64,000 nucleotides of DNA from Planctomycetota bacterium (lineage in GTDB: Bacteria > Planctomycetota > Phycisphaerae > Phycisphaerales > SM1A02). Positions 53,203 through 62,611 of this stretch are shown here, in pieces. Positions within the stretch are counted from its first letter, which is position 1, and the number at the start of each line of letters is the position of its first letter. A model generated the notes under the pieces. The model had not been told where the DNA came from and made no database searches. It was given only the letters and a program-made list of their open reading frames with translations. The DNA lies in contig JACZRS010000019.1 of the NCBI GenBank assembly GCA_022574595.1, positions 20,696-84,695 on the forward strand, read 5' to 3'. The position numbers and the translations under genes are program-made.

Positions 53203-54099
53203 ATGCACAATCAAAATATAAAACACATCGCATGGATCGGCACCGGGGTCATGGGCGCTCCCATGGCTGGGCATCTGATTGATGCGGGTCACGAGTTAGT
53301 TATTTATTCGCGCACTAAGGAAAAAACTGAACCATTACTCGGTAAAGGTGCAGCTTGGGCGCAATCGCCGGCTGAGGCTGCGAATGGTGTTGATATTGCA
53401 ATTACAATGGTTGGTTTTCCTGATGATGTACGGGAAACTCATTTGGGAGCCGAAGGCATACTCGCTGCAACAACACTTCCCAAATACATTGTGGATATGA
53501 CTACGAGCGAGCCTAGCTTAGCTAAGGAAATTGCTGAGGCGGCTAAGAAAAAAAGCGTTGGAAGTATTGATGCACCGGTTAGTGGTGGCGATATTGGGGC
53601 GCAAAATGCAACTCTATCAATAATGGTCGGAGCAGAAGCAGATGATTTTGAAGCTGTTAGGCCGCTCTTAGAAATCCTGGGTAAGAACGTTGTTCTTCAA
53701 GGCGGACCCGGTGCTGGGCAACATGCGAAGATGGTCAACCAAATTCTGATTGCATCCACAATGATCGGCGTGTGTGAAGGTTTGATTTATGCATCCAAAG
53801 CTGGGCTTGATCCACTGACTGTGATCAAATCAGTTGGTGCGGGTGCGGCTGGTTCTTGGACAATCAACAATCTTGGGCCGCGGATGATTAAGCGAGATTT
53901 CGCGCCCGGCTTTTATGTGGAGCATTTCATCAAGGATTTGTCGATTGCCTTGGCAGAATCTAAGCTAATGGGCCTGGATATGCCTGGGTTAGCTCTTGCC
54001 GCCCAGCTTTATGATGCTGTAAAAGCGTCAGGCCATGGCCGAAGCGGCACTCAAGCCCTCCTATTAGCCTTAGAAAGCATAAACAGCATCGATTCCTAG
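53203..54099 (+). CDS. Beta-hydroxyacid dehydrogenase (GarR/3-hydroxyisobutyrate dehydrogenase family)
   Basis: The 298-aa protein has the Rossmann motif [14 protein letters not shown], the substrate-binding [16 protein letters not shown], the catalytic lysine segment [14 protein letters not shown], and the typical all-helical C-terminal half. The pattern fits tartronate semialdehyde reductase, 3-hydroxyisobutyrate dehydrogenase and relatives; the substrate cannot be fixed from sequence. It stands alone, and the next gene starts about 100 bp later. Confidence 0.9.
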   Translation: MHNQNIKHIAWIGTGVMGAPMAGHLIDAGHELVIYSRTKEKTEPLLGKGAAWAQSPAEAANGVDIAITMVGFPDDVRETHLGAEGILAATTLPKYIVDMTTSEPSLAKEIAEAAKKKSVGSIDAPVSGGDIGAQNATLSIMVGAEADDFEAVRPLLEILGKNVVLQGGPGAGQHAKMVNQILIASTMIGVCEGLIYASKAGLDPLTVIKSVGAGAAGSWTINNLGPRMIKRDFAPGFYVEHFIKDLSIALAESKLMGLDMPGLALAAQLYDAVKASGHGRSGTQALLLALESINSIDS

Positions 54100-54197
54100 C
54101 AATTTTTATAGCAATTAAAAAGTTACACAGCTGTTGGCCAAGTACGGCCTCAATATACGACGTAAGATGAAAGAGGCCCTTAGGAGGTTATTGATCG

Positions 54198-54668
54198 ATG
54201 GCTGTACGAATGGAACTTTCGAGAATCTTCATCCGTGAAATGACGGCGATGCAGATCATCGAATTAAGTGAACTCGATGGCGATCGCACATTTCCAATCG
54301 TTATCGGTTTACCCGAAGCGTTTGCGATTGAACGCCGATTGAAGGGGATTGAAATACTTCGGCCACAAACCCACGATTTGCTTGCTTCGATAATTGGAAG
54401 TCTTGGCGGGCAGCTCAAAGAAATCGCCATTACCGATTTAGTAGATGGAACATTTTTCGCAAAGTTAATCGTCGAGCAAAATGGCCAGACTATTGAAATC
54501 GATTCGCGTCCATCTGATGCAATTGCGCTTGGCGTTGCAGAGGACGTTCCGATATATGTTGCTGAACACGTACTAACTCAAACCGAATCAGATTCCGCAT
54601 CAGCCCTTGACATGGAATTTGGGGATGATGAAGATTTCGAAGAAGATGAAGAAGAAGACTGGCAATAG
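54198..54668 (+). CDS. Bifunctional nuclease (BFN/DUF151) family protein
   Basis: The 156-aa protein contains the DUF151 core: FPIVIGLPEAFAIERRLKG, LLASIIGSLGG, VDGTFFAKLIVEQNG and the very conserved DSRPSDAIALGVAEDVPIYVAEHVL. It ends with an acidic tail (DDEDFEEDEEEDW). Some family members have nuclease activity; the cellular role is unclear. AGGAGG lies about 10 nt upstream. It is 27 bp before truD and probably co-transcribed with it. Confidence 0.9.
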   Translation: MAVRMELSRIFIREMTAMQIIELSELDGDRTFPIVIGLPEAFAIERRLKGIEILRPQTHDLLASIIGSLGGQLKEIAITDLVDGTFFAKLIVEQNGQTIEIDSRPSDAIALGVAEDVPIYVAEHVLTQTESDSASALDMEFGDDEDFEEDEEEDWQ

Positions 54669-54695
54669 AAATGCTTTAGCAGGAGGTTTCATGCA

Positions 54696-55982
54696 ATGAG
54701 CAGTGGTCAAATGCTCATAGCCAGCCCTAACCCGCAAAAATTCCTCACTCAAGGCGAGGGTATAGGTGGAGTTATCAAGTCCAAGCCCGAAGATTTTCTT
54801 GTTGAAGAAATCCCACTATACGAACCTTGCGGCAAGGGTGAACATCTATATCTTCAAATAGAAAAGACCAGCGTATCCCATGGCGAGTTAATGAGCTGCT
54901 TGCGCAGGCATTTCGGGGTTAAGGATCTTCATATCGGCTACGCAGGCATGAAAGACAAACATGCAGTGACCAGCCAAACTGTCTCAGTTCATCTGCTGGA
55001 TGATCCACCTGATATAAATATAGATCATAAGCGTATTAAAGTTTTGTGGGCTGCGAGGCATACTAATAAATTAAAGCGTGGGCATTTGCGTGGCAACCGT
55101 TTTGTCATACGTATTCGTGATGTTGATCCGCTTAAGGTTACAATTGCCAAGAAGCGCTTGGAGGAATTGCAACAAACAGGTATGCCTAACTTCTTTGGGC
55201 CACAAAGATTTGGGTATAGATGTAATAACCATCTTGTAGGTGCAGCGATTGTGCGCGGCGATTGGCAGGCGGTTCTCGATGAATTGCTCGGCATCACCGG
55301 CACGCCGTTTCCAGATTATCAGCAACAACTGAGAGAGCTCTATGACCAAGGGAAATACGCAGAAGCTGCGGGGCATTGGACTGTTGCCAATCGAAATGAG
55401 CTGATTGCTATTCGAGGTCTCCGTGATGGAAAGTCGCCCTCGAACGCTTGTTATGCAATCGGCAAAGCTGCACTTTCATTCTTTGTAAGCTCTTTACAAT
55501 CCGCGATATTCAATCGTGTATTGGATGAGCGTATTGAACAAGGTACATTGCACAAATTAATGGAAGGCGATTTAGCCTTCAAGCACGACAGTCGCAGCGT
55601 ATTTAAGGTTACCGCAGAAGAATTGGTTGGCGATGTGCTTGTGGATCGACTTGCGAGATTTGAAATTTCACCATCAGGGCCGTTATGGGGTGCGGGTATG
55701 ACACGAACTGCGGATGCGGTTGGTGATACGGAGCTTCGCGCCTTGGAAGCTGCGGGGATAACCTTTCAATCGCTTGTGGAAACCAGCTACGATCAAAAGG
55801 GTGCCAGGCGGGCTTTTCGAGTGCCTATTGAAAATACATCAGTCGATGGAGGCGTTGATGAGGAAGGTAGCTATATCAGACTGGCATTTGATTTGTCACG
55901 TGGTGCGTACGCAACAGTATTGCTAAGAGAAATTATGCAAACCGAGCTTGATGACAAGACTTCATTTACGGCTGGAGAGTAA
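54696..55982 (+). CDS. truD: tRNA pseudouridine(13) synthase TruD
   Basis: TruD makes pseudouridine at position 13 of tRNA. The 428-aa enzyme has the catalytic Asp87 in GYAGMKDKHAVTSQ, the PEDFLVEEIPLYEP segment and NFFGPQRFGYRCNNHLVG. A TRUD insertion domain follows (about 190-330). AGGAGG (54681-54686) is followed by a short ATG-CAA-TGA (54691-54699) that overlaps the real ATG at 54696. The gene's end overlaps the convergent HAD gene by 17 bp. Confidence 0.93.
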   Translation: MSSGQMLIASPNPQKFLTQGEGIGGVIKSKPEDFLVEEIPLYEPCGKGEHLYLQIEKTSVSHGELMSCLRRHFGVKDLHIGYAGMKDKHAVTSQTVSVHLLDDPPDINIDHKRIKVLWAARHTNKLKRGHLRGNRFVIRIRDVDPLKVTIAKKRLEELQQTGMPNFFGPQRFGYRCNNHLVGAAIVRGDWQAVLDELLGITGTPFPDYQQQLRELYDQGKYAEAAGHWTVANRNELIAIRGLRDGKSPSNACYAIGKAALSFFVSSLQSAIFNRVLDERIEQGTLHKLMEGDLAFKHDSRSVFKVTAEELVGDVLVDRLARFEISPSGPLWGAGMTRTADAVGDTELRALEAAGITFQSLVETSYDQKGARRAFRVPIENTSVDGGVDEEGSYIRLAFDLSRGAYATVLLREIMQTELDDKTSFTAGE

Positions 55983-56652
55983 TAACAATATCGTGTTGTT
56001 TTAATGCAAGTGAAATTTGCGTTGATGGTTCCTCAGTGGGATCAATGCGAATTGCTTGCCAACCTATTTTTATTGCTGCGTCTACATTTTCCTGAGTATC
56101 ATCAAAGAAAAGGATTTCATTGCCGTGATAGCACAAGCTTTTTTCGAGATGAAAGTAGATTGCGGGGTCGGGTTTATGCAATCCAATTTCGTGTGATGGA
56201 AATAGGTTTTTTAGTTTAAGTACGGTTGGAAACTCGTTCATTCTGGCCCAATGTTCGTGTGTTGTGTTTGAAAGTGCAGCAGTATCCATACCTATTTCAT
56301 GAAGTTGATCTACGATTTGAGATAAGCCGGCATATTCATCAACTAACCAGGCATCGAGAATTCTTGCAATTTCTGCGGGGCTATATAATTGATCGATATG
56401 CTCACTTAGTTTATTGGCAAAGTCACTACCAGATAGCTGGCCGGTCATGTACTGCATTAATAGCACTTCGCGCTTAGGATCAAACGCATCCCAAAGCTCG
56501 GGATTTCGCAGTTCAAGTCCAGCTGCATGACATCTTTCCTGCCAGGTTGGACAAAGGCGTATAATTACTCCACCAAGATCAAAGCAAACTAGTTTTATGT
56601 TAGGTTTGATTTGAGGATCGCTCATGGGCAGTGCCATGATAGCCAATTGCAT
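55966..56652 (-). CDS. HAD-superfamily hydrolase (HAD-IA type)
   Basis: The protein of up to 228 aa has HAD motif I (CFDLGGVIIRL, where the first Asp is the nucleophile), a helical cap (about 40-110), motif II Thr/Ser in AALSNTTHEH, a Lys in HEIGLHKPDPAIY and motif IV FFDDTQENVDAA. It is a small-molecule phosphatase of unknown substrate. Three in-frame starts are possible (56652, 56637, 56625); none has a clear ribosome-binding site. Its 3' end overlaps truD tail to tail. Confidence 0.9.
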   Translation of the reverse strand: MQLAIMALPMSDPQIKPNIKLVCFDLGGVIIRLCPTWQERCHAAGLELRNPELWDAFDPKREVLLMQYMTGQLSGSDFANKLSEHIDQLYSPAEIARILDAWLVDEYAGLSQIVDQLHEIGMDTAALSNTTHEHWARMNEFPTVLKLKNLFPSHEIGLHKPDPAIYFHLEKSLCYHGNEILFFDDTQENVDAAIKIGWQAIRIDPTEEPSTQISLALKQHDIVITLQP

Positions 56653-56670
56653 ATTAAAATGAGCTTAGGA

Positions 56671-57195
56671 TTATGCGCTACGTGATAACCGCTGCTTGTT
56701 CTGTAATCTTCTTCGTTTGAAGAAGTCTTTCAGCAGTTGGCCGCATCTGTCGCCAAGCACGCCAGAAATCACTGTAACTTCGTGATTAAGTCGTTTATCA
56801 GTTGGGATGCTGAACACGCTTTTACAAGCACCAGCTTTGGGATCGCTTGCTCCGTAAATTACACGGTCCAAACGTGCATTTACCATTGCGCCAGCGCACA
56901 TCGGGCAAGGCTCTAGTGTAACCGCAAGGGTGCAGTCTTCTAATCTCCAATCACGCATAGTTTTTCCTGCAGCGGACATGGCCAATAACTCAGCATGTCC
57001 AACAGGATCGCACTTCGCTTCTCGGTTATTTGCTGCTTCTGCGATGATCTTGTTGCCTTTATAGACAACCGCGCCGACGGGAACTTCGCCTTTAGCCGCA
57101 GCAGATTGCGCTAAAGTGATTGCTCGCTCCATCATGGCCATATCTATCGACGAGACGCTATCGTCACGGCCTCTAGCTAGGCTAAGTTCAGCCAT
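56671..57195 (-). CDS. tadA: tRNA-specific adenosine deaminase TadA
   Basis: TadA converts A34 of tRNA-Arg(ACG) to inosine. From the ATG at 57195 (GGAGGG 8 nt upstream) the product is 174 aa. It has the zinc/catalytic motif His67-Ala-Glu69 (GHAELLA) and Cys97-xx-Cys100 (EPCPMCAGAM), plus YGASDPKAGAC and the C-terminal LLKDFFKRRR. The frame is open further upstream (to 57282), but that extension lacks a ribosome-binding site and overlaps the end of tatC. Confidence 0.92.
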   Translation of the reverse strand: MAELSLARGRDDSVSSIDMAMMERAITLAQSAAAKGEVPVGAVVYKGNKIIAEAANNREAKCDPVGHAELLAMSAAGKTMRDWRLEDCTLAVTLEPCPMCAGAMVNARLDRVIYGASDPKAGACKSVFSIPTDKRLNHEVTVISGVLGDRCGQLLKDFFKRRRLQNKQRLSRSA

Positions 57196-57278
57196 TATCC
57201 CCACCCTCCGGAATCTGTCCCATCTTCGAAGCCGAGTTTGGATCACTCGAACCCACGACCGCCTTGGTCGTTTGCAAT

Positions 57279-58430
57279 TCATAACGAATCGCCACCTTGA
57301 TCATCGTCTTGCTGGTGTAAAGACTTTCCGTCTGGATCAGTTATATCATTTGTCCGTTGGGTTTGTGACGGTTCGGCATCCTGTTGGGCCTGCTGTTTGG
57401 CGTTATGAGACTTCGAGCGCAGAACTGTTCCCTCGGCTACAGCTTTGGCAGGTGCTATTACCAATAACACAATTCCAAGCTCATATAGTAGATATAAAGG
57501 CAATAACATCATCAACATGGACAATGCGTCCGCGGGTGTTATCACCGCAGAAATCGCACCACATATAAATAGTGCGTATTTGCGTTTGCTGCGTAATGTT
57601 TCCTTACTCACGATCCCCGTCCATCCCACCAGTAAAATCACTAGCGGCATCTGAAACGCAATCGAAATAGCCATGATCAGCAGCATCACAAAATCAAGGT
57701 AAGTGCTGAGCCTGAATTCCTGGGCAATCATTGGGCGGCCAGTAACATTTAAGATATCTATTGCGCTTGTCCCTGTAATTGATGTGTCTTGCTTATCGAC
57801 TGGCGCATCACTCACAACTTCGACCACAACAAATAGTTCAAGCTCTGGCCAGATCAACCATGCATCACCTGCTTTAGGATCACTTGGGTCATGAATTCTA
57901 ATAGGAACCGATTCTAGTGATTCCATCACCGAATCAACTCGTGGATCTTGTGCTTGCTCGCCAATACCCGGCAAGAGGGATGTTCCAAACTTCACCAACA
58001 CCATTAGCATCAACGGCAACATTACATAATACAAAAGTGCGATACCCGCGGCAGTTAAAATCGCACTACCCGGTATTAGAAAATGAACGAATCTACGTTC
58101 GTGTTGGTATAGCCCCGGCTTGATGAATTTCCATGCTTGCAGAAGAATCCAAGGAGCAGAAAGAACCACAGCCCCGATCAAACTGAGCTTGATTGCGGTC
58201 ATCAAGGCTTCAGCTGGACCTAGAACTTGCATGCGCTGGGGCAATTCGTTGTCCGCAAGCACCTTAAGCAAGGGCTTTGAGAGCCATTCGATTAGGGGCT
58301 TTTTCAGGGCAAAGACCACGAATGTCATGGGGATTGGTATGGCTAACGACCACAAGACTCGCTTTCTAAGCTCATCCAGGTGGTCGCCGAAGCTCATCGT
58401 GAATCTATCTGGATATTCACCTGTAGGCAT
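57279..58430 (-). CDS. tatC: Sec-independent protein translocase subunit TatC, with large periplasmic insert
   Basis: TatC is the core receptor of the twin-arginine export system. The 383-aa protein keeps the family signatures SFGDHLDELRKRVLWS at the N-terminus, GAVVLSAPWILLQAWKFIKPGLYQHER and FQMPLVILLVG later, with six membrane segments expected. Two features are unusual: an insert of about 80 residues (150-230) in the loop after the fourth segment, and a hydrophilic tail of about 50 residues rich in Gln and Asp. TatA/B genes are not in the window. It precedes tadA on the same strand. Confidence 0.9.
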   Translation of the reverse strand: MPTGEYPDRFTMSFGDHLDELRKRVLWSLAIPIPMTFVVFALKKPLIEWLSKPLLKVLADNELPQRMQVLGPAEALMTAIKLSLIGAVVLSAPWILLQAWKFIKPGLYQHERRFVHFLIPGSAILTAAGIALLYYVMLPLMLMVLVKFGTSLLPGIGEQAQDPRVDSVMESLESVPIRIHDPSDPKAGDAWLIWPELELFVVVEVVSDAPVDKQDTSITGTSAIDILNVTGRPMIAQEFRLSTYLDFVMLLIMAISIAFQMPLVILLVGWTGIVSKETLRSKRKYALFICGAISAVITPADALSMLMMLLPLYLLYELGIVLLVIAPAKAVAEGTVLRSKSHNAKQQAQQDAEPSQTQRTNDITDPDGKSLHQQDDDQGGDSL

Positions 58431-58570
58431 AAATTAAGTCAATCCATCTCGTTGTGGTTAGCATGAATTTGAGCAATCAACGGAATTGTTCATACGCAAT
58501 AGGTCATAATACAAAAATAGGCTATGTTTCCGGACAGCTTATATACAGGAACTTGTCTAAGAAGGTAGTA

Positions 58571-59173
58571 ATGACTTTTGAGCCAGGAGCTTTTGAGGCT
58601 CTAATTGAGCCCGCCAGGTGCGGAAATCAGCAGGCCCAGCAGGAGTTGTGGCATGCCCATAGAAGATGGGTCGCTGCGATTATATTGGCTCACAGGCCTA
58701 AGACTGTGGAAGTGGAGGATCTTTTGCAGGACGTTGCAGTCAAATTTGTCTCCAAGATCCATACTTTGCGTGATGATCGTGCTTTTAGGCCCTGGTTGCG
58801 CCAAATCGCTATTAATATCTGCCGAGGTGCTGCCCGTTCATCGAAAGTTGCACTCAGATTTACCGGCCCATCACGTGAAGATTTAGATCATTCTGTTCGG
58901 GGTGTAGTTGGTGAACCTGCAACTCCAGAGGCATCTGCCGATGAGGAATTAGAGAAGAAAGACTACGCTCAAAGGATTCTAAGCAAGGTTTTGAGCCTAC
59001 CTGCTTCGTATCGTGAGCCATTGGTTCTCAGATGTATGAGATCCCTAAGTTATCAGCAGATTTCAGAAATTCTCGATCTTCCCGTTACTACCATAGAAAC
59101 TCGCCTGGCCCGGGCCAGGCGTATGCTCAGAGAAGAAATTGCAGCCGAACAAAACGACGGTTTTCACTCTTAG
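58571..59173 (+). CDS. ECF-type RNA polymerase sigma factor
   Basis: Starting at the ATG at 58571 (AAGGTAG upstream) gives 200 aa, a normal ECF size. Region 2 contains ELWHAHRRWVAAII and VEVEDLLQDVAVKFV. Region 4 has LSYQQISEILDLPVTTIETRLARARRML, the -35-binding helix-turn-helix. It is followed 56 bp later by a single-pass membrane protein that is probably its anti-sigma factor, the second such pair in this window. Regulon unknown. Confidence 0.9.
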   Translation: MTFEPGAFEALIEPARCGNQQAQQELWHAHRRWVAAIILAHRPKTVEVEDLLQDVAVKFVSKIHTLRDDRAFRPWLRQIAINICRGAARSSKVALRFTGPSREDLDHSVRGVVGEPATPEASADEELEKKDYAQRILSKVLSLPASYREPLVLRCMRSLSYQQISEILDLPVTTIETRLARARRMLREEIAAEQNDGFHS

Positions 59174-59229
59174 ATGAATCCCCATTTATAGCACTAATTT
59201 ATATCTATCCATTGAATGTGCCTCTTTTT

Positions 59230-59847
59230 ATGCCAAATGATAACGCCGACAACTCGAAAAATGATCAAGAGCCCGAAAAGGCATCCGAGGCTGAGATCCT
59301 CATAAGTCGAATCGTTGACCATCAAGCGAACGAACAGGATCAGCTCCGCTTTGAGCAACTTGCGGTTGTTGATCCCTCATTATGGCGAACTCTTGCCCAA
59401 CAGCAGCAGGAGATGGCTGCGCTTAGTGATACCGTTATCGAGCAGCTTGTTGCGGCTGATCGTATTGAATTACCTACTACTAAATCCTCAATAACTCCTC
59501 TTAAACCATTTGCATTTATTGGCTGGGCAGCTGCGATTCTTATCGCTGCGGTATGGATATTGCTACCAGCTAAGGAGTCAAGCCAACTAATTCCCACTCT
59601 TACTTCAGATCAACATTTAGATGAGTACCGCAAAGCTGATTTTCTTAAGCAGGAATTTGATCCAATTATGTTGGATTGGGAGCGTATCAATGATGATTGG
59701 ATAAGAATCTACTACATGAGGCGCTTTGAAGAATCAGTCCTTGTGAATCGGCCGTTGGAAGAGATAATTGCTGGCGATAAGTTTATTGTGATGCCTGAAG
59801 AATTGCGCAAAGAGTCTCCACTTCCGCCAACAGTAAACCATCAATAA
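59230..59847 (+). CDS. Probable membrane anti-sigma factor
   Basis: From the ATG at 59230 the product is 205 aa. An acidic N-terminal half has ILISRIVDHQANEQDQLRFEQLAVVDPSLW, reminiscent of planctomycete anti-sigma domains. One membrane segment (about 97-115) and a C-terminal domain of about 85 residues follow, with no known motif (DWERINDDWIRIYYMRRFEESVLV). Position directly after an ECF sigma gene supports the role; no zinc-binding motif is present. A GGTTC hairpin repeat follows the stop. Confidence 0.72.
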   Translation: MPNDNADNSKNDQEPEKASEAEILISRIVDHQANEQDQLRFEQLAVVDPSLWRTLAQQQQEMAALSDTVIEQLVAADRIELPTTKSSITPLKPFAFIGWAAAILIAAVWILLPAKESSQLIPTLTSDQHLDEYRKADFLKQEFDPIMLDWERINDDWIRIYYMRRFEESVLVNRPLEEIIAGDKFIVMPEELRKESPLPPTVNHQ

Positions 59848-59867
59848 ACCAATCATCATCCTCCCAG

Positions 59868-59899
59868 ACGCCCATGGATAGCAATCCATGGGGTTCTTA
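59868..59899 (+). repeat. 3'-end hairpin repeat (GGTTC family) after the anti-sigma gene
   Basis: GACGCCCATGGATAGCAATC and CATGGGGTTCTTAATC give a 9-bp perfect stem with loop AGCA, 20 bp after the stop codon. The T-rich end supports terminator use. Confidence 0.82.
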
Positions 59900-60031
59900 A
59901 TCTTTTCAACTCGACAATTAGGGTGTGGCTGCCAGACAGTAGAAAACCGGGCATTAAATGGTTCCAATCAAGCGCTTGGCGACTCTGGCAGACTCTATAG
60001 CTATACTCATCCGCTCATAGAGACCCCTAAA

Positions 60032-61006
60032 ATGACCCAACCAAAGGACTATTACCAACTGCTGGGCGTTGCCCGAACCGCCACAGCCGAGGAGATACGC
60101 AAGGCTTATCGCAGTCTTGCGCGAAAATATCATCCCGATGTAAATAAGACTGAGGAGGCTGCTACAAAGTTTGCTGAGGTTCAGCAGGCGTATGAAGTCC
60201 TGTCAGATGCTCAAAAAAGAAAATCTTACGACCGATTTGGTCACGCAGGCATAGGTGTTGGTGCTGGGAGCGGCAGATCACGAGCTGGGCAATGGAACCC
60301 ACAGGCAGGTCCTGGTGGGGGCTTTGATGCCAGCGAGTTTTCAAGCATTTTTGAGCAGATGTTTACAGGCCAGGGCGGCGGATCTCCATTTTCAGCTGCT
60401 CCTGGCCGTGGAGTAGGTCCAGGTCCAAGGCGGGTGGCCCCAATAAGAGGTAGGAACATAAAGCGCAGTCTCAGCATCACATTCATGACCGCAGCAAAGG
60501 GTGGATCAGAGCAACTTCGTATTACTTCTGCCGATGGCAGTCCTCAGACGATTACCGTTAAAATCCCTGCTGGAATAGAAAATGGAGCAAATCTTCGCAT
60601 CAAGGGAAAAGGTAGCTCAGGACATGCTGGGGCAGCTCCAGGCGATCTGATTCTCACGATGAAGGTGGGGGCTCATCCCTATTTCCGCCGTGATGGGCTT
60701 GATTTGCTTATCGATGTGCCTATTTCAATCGCAGAAGCAGCATTGGGGACCAAAGTTGTTGTCCCTTTGCTCAATGGGTCAGTTGAGATTAAGATACCGC
60801 CCGGGTCTTCCAGTGGTCAAAGGCTTCGTGTACCGGAGCAAGGCTTAAGTATCGCAAGTTCTGAACGAGGAGACTTTTATGCGGTGATCCAGATTGTTGC
60901 TCCGCAGTCGCTCTCTGAAAAAGGTAATAAGCAAATGGAGAGCCTTGCTAAAGAGCTTAAAAATCCCAGGGACGAGCTTGGATGGACCGATGACGTGGGT
61001 GAGTAG
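60032..61006 (+). CDS. DnaJ-family co-chaperone without zinc finger (CbpA/DjlA-like)
   Basis: The 324-aa protein has an N-terminal J domain with the HPD motif (residues 34-36, RKYHPDVNK), which stimulates DnaK ATPase. A Gly-rich region (about 72-130) and two DnaJ C-terminal substrate-binding beta domains (about 145-300) follow. The Cys-rich zinc finger of classical DnaJ is absent, so this is a type II protein. The start at 60032 ([13 protein letters not shown]) is chosen because the J domain begins at once; the ribosome-binding site is weak. DnaK is not in the window. Confidence 0.92.
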   Translation: MTQPKDYYQLLGVARTATAEEIRKAYRSLARKYHPDVNKTEEAATKFAEVQQAYEVLSDAQKRKSYDRFGHAGIGVGAGSGRSRAGQWNPQAGPGGGFDASEFSSIFEQMFTGQGGGSPFSAAPGRGVGPGPRRVAPIRGRNIKRSLSITFMTAAKGGSEQLRITSADGSPQTITVKIPAGIENGANLRIKGKGSSGHAGAAPGDLILTMKVGAHPYFRRDGLDLLIDVPISIAEAALGTKVVVPLLNGSVEIKIPPGSSSGQRLRVPEQGLSIASSERGDFYAVIQIVAPQSLSEKGNKQMESLAKELKNPRDELGWTDDVGE

Positions 61007-61063
61007 TTAAAATGATTGAGTAAAGCATTTCGCTTGGCTCGTTTCCATAATTGACATCAGTGG

Positions 61064-62530
61064 GTGGAATTAGGTGTGCTGAGAGAACAACATAGATTTT
61101 TTAGAACCGTGTTGATGGCATGCGATACCACAATAATCATTGCAGCTGCATTGATAGCGTATCATTTGCGCTTCTTTACGTTCAGCGAAGTAATACCGCC
61201 GCGTGATGAAGTATTTAAGTTAGCTACACACATGATCCCAATCTTTGTGGTTTGTCCTTTGACATTCTTAGCTGCGTTTATGGTTGGCCTGTATCAACCA
61301 CGCCGCGACCAACGATTCCAGTATGAAGCGATATCGATTATAAAGACTGTTGGACTTGGCCTTGTGATTACCGTCGTAGTCCTTAGCTTTTTCAAGAACA
61401 TATTGTTTGAAGGGCGTCACTACAGCGGTTGGCAATTTGCAATCTTTGCCTGCGTTGCTACGTGGATGTTGCTGCTTTGGAGATTAGTCTTTCGTATCAC
61501 AGTACGGTTATTGCGCAGCAGGGGTTGGAATCTAAGGCACGTTGCCATAATCGGTACCGGCAGACTAGGGCAAGTTGCCTATCACACTATCCAAAGAAAT
61601 AGCTGGACTGGTATTAAACCTGCGTATTTCATTTCACATCACGAGACGACTTCACGTGAAAGCTGTCTCGACTTGCCAGTAAAAGGCGGTATTTCACAGC
61701 TTGAGGAAATTCTCGATACAACTGATATATCAGGCGTTTTCATTGCTATTCCAGGTGGAACCGGCAAACTGCTGCCCGATCTGATTCGCAGGCTTGAGAG
61801 GTATCCGCTTGATGTTCGTGTCATTCCGGATATGAACCCCAAATTCCTGACTATTAACATGGCTGCGCATGATCTGGATGGCATGCCTGTGCTTTCAGTA
61901 AGAGAATCTCCGCTTGGGGGTTGGGGCGGAATTACTAAAAGAACAATGGATCTAATTGGCGGACTTGTACTCCTTGTTATATTTGCGATTCCGATGCTGG
62001 CGATCGGTTTAGCAGTTCGTATGTCAGGAAAAGGTTCAATTATCTTCAGGCAAGAGCGAATGAGCCTAAACGGCCAACACTTTAAAATCTTTAAGTTCCG
62101 AACAATGAGACATGCCGATTCCGAGAGACTGGCAATTGAAGATATTGGTAAGGGTACTGATGCCTGGACAAAGCCCAACGATGAGCGCATCACACCGGTG
62201 GGAAAATTCTTACGCCGCACAAGTCTGGATGAACTTCCACAACTATTTAATGTTGTTCTGGGTGAAATGTCTTTAGTTGGCCCAAGACCTGAGAGGCCAG
62301 AACTCATCGAACAGTTCCGCGAAGATTGGCGTGGCTATATGCTTCGGCAGCGCGTGAAAGCAGGCATGACCGGATGGGCCCAGGTTAACGGTTTGCGTGG
62401 CAGCAGTACTAGTTTGCGAAAACGATTGCAATACGATCTTTTCTATGTGCGCAACTGGTCGTTTATGTTTGATGTGCGGATCCTATGGATGACTATCTTC
62501 CGCGGATTCGTAGATCCAAACGCGTATTAA
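61064..62530 (+). CDS. Polyprenyl-phosphate sugar-1-phosphate transferase (WcaJ-like)
   Basis: The 488-aa membrane enzyme has four to five N-terminal membrane segments (about 12-120), a CoA/NAD-binding-like domain (about 150-270, IIGTGRLGQVAYH) and a fifth membrane segment (about 290-312). The bacterial sugar transferase domain follows with FRQERMSLNGQHFKIFKFRTM and LRRTSLDELPQLFNVVLGEMSLVGPRPERPE. It puts the first sugar phosphate on undecaprenyl phosphate to start exopolysaccharide or O-antigen repeat units. Start is the GTG at 61064 or 61076. No other polysaccharide genes are nearby. Confidence 0.9.
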   Translation: MELGVLREQHRFFRTVLMACDTTIIIAAALIAYHLRFFTFSEVIPPRDEVFKLATHMIPIFVVCPLTFLAAFMVGLYQPRRDQRFQYEAISIIKTVGLGLVITVVVLSFFKNILFEGRHYSGWQFAIFACVATWMLLLWRLVFRITVRLLRSRGWNLRHVAIIGTGRLGQVAYHTIQRNSWTGIKPAYFISHHETTSRESCLDLPVKGGISQLEEILDTTDISGVFIAIPGGTGKLLPDLIRRLERYPLDVRVIPDMNPKFLTINMAAHDLDGMPVLSVRESPLGGWGGITKRTMDLIGGLVLLVIFAIPMLAIGLAVRMSGKGSIIFRQERMSLNGQHFKIFKFRTMRHADSERLAIEDIGKGTDAWTKPNDERITPVGKFLRRTSLDELPQLFNVVLGEMSLVGPRPERPELIEQFREDWRGYMLRQRVKAGMTGWAQVNGLRGSSTSLRKRLQYDLFYVRNWSFMFDVRILWMTIFRGFVDPNAY

Positions 62531-62540
62531 GAACCCAACC

Positions 62541-62573
62541 GACGCCAACGGATAGCAATCCGTTGGGTTCTTT
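62541..62573 (+). repeat. 3'-end hairpin repeat (GGTTC family) after the sugar transferase gene
   Basis: GACGCCAACGGATAGCAATC and CGTTGGGTTCTTTA form a 9-bp perfect stem (CCAACGGAT/ATCCGTTGG) with loop AGCA, 10 bp after the stop codon. A partial extra GAACCCAACC lies just before it. Confidence 0.82.
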
Positions 62574-62611
62574 ACCGCAAACCCAAAGTAGCACTTGCGC
62601 CTTGAGCTATA

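Noticed and set aside
57196..57278. tRNA-like 3' half (GGTCGTGGGTTCGAGTGATCC on the minus strand) between tatC and tadA
   Set aside because: The T-stem does not pair (GTGGG against GATCC) and no 5' half is present. At most it is a chance match or a very decayed tRNA piece.
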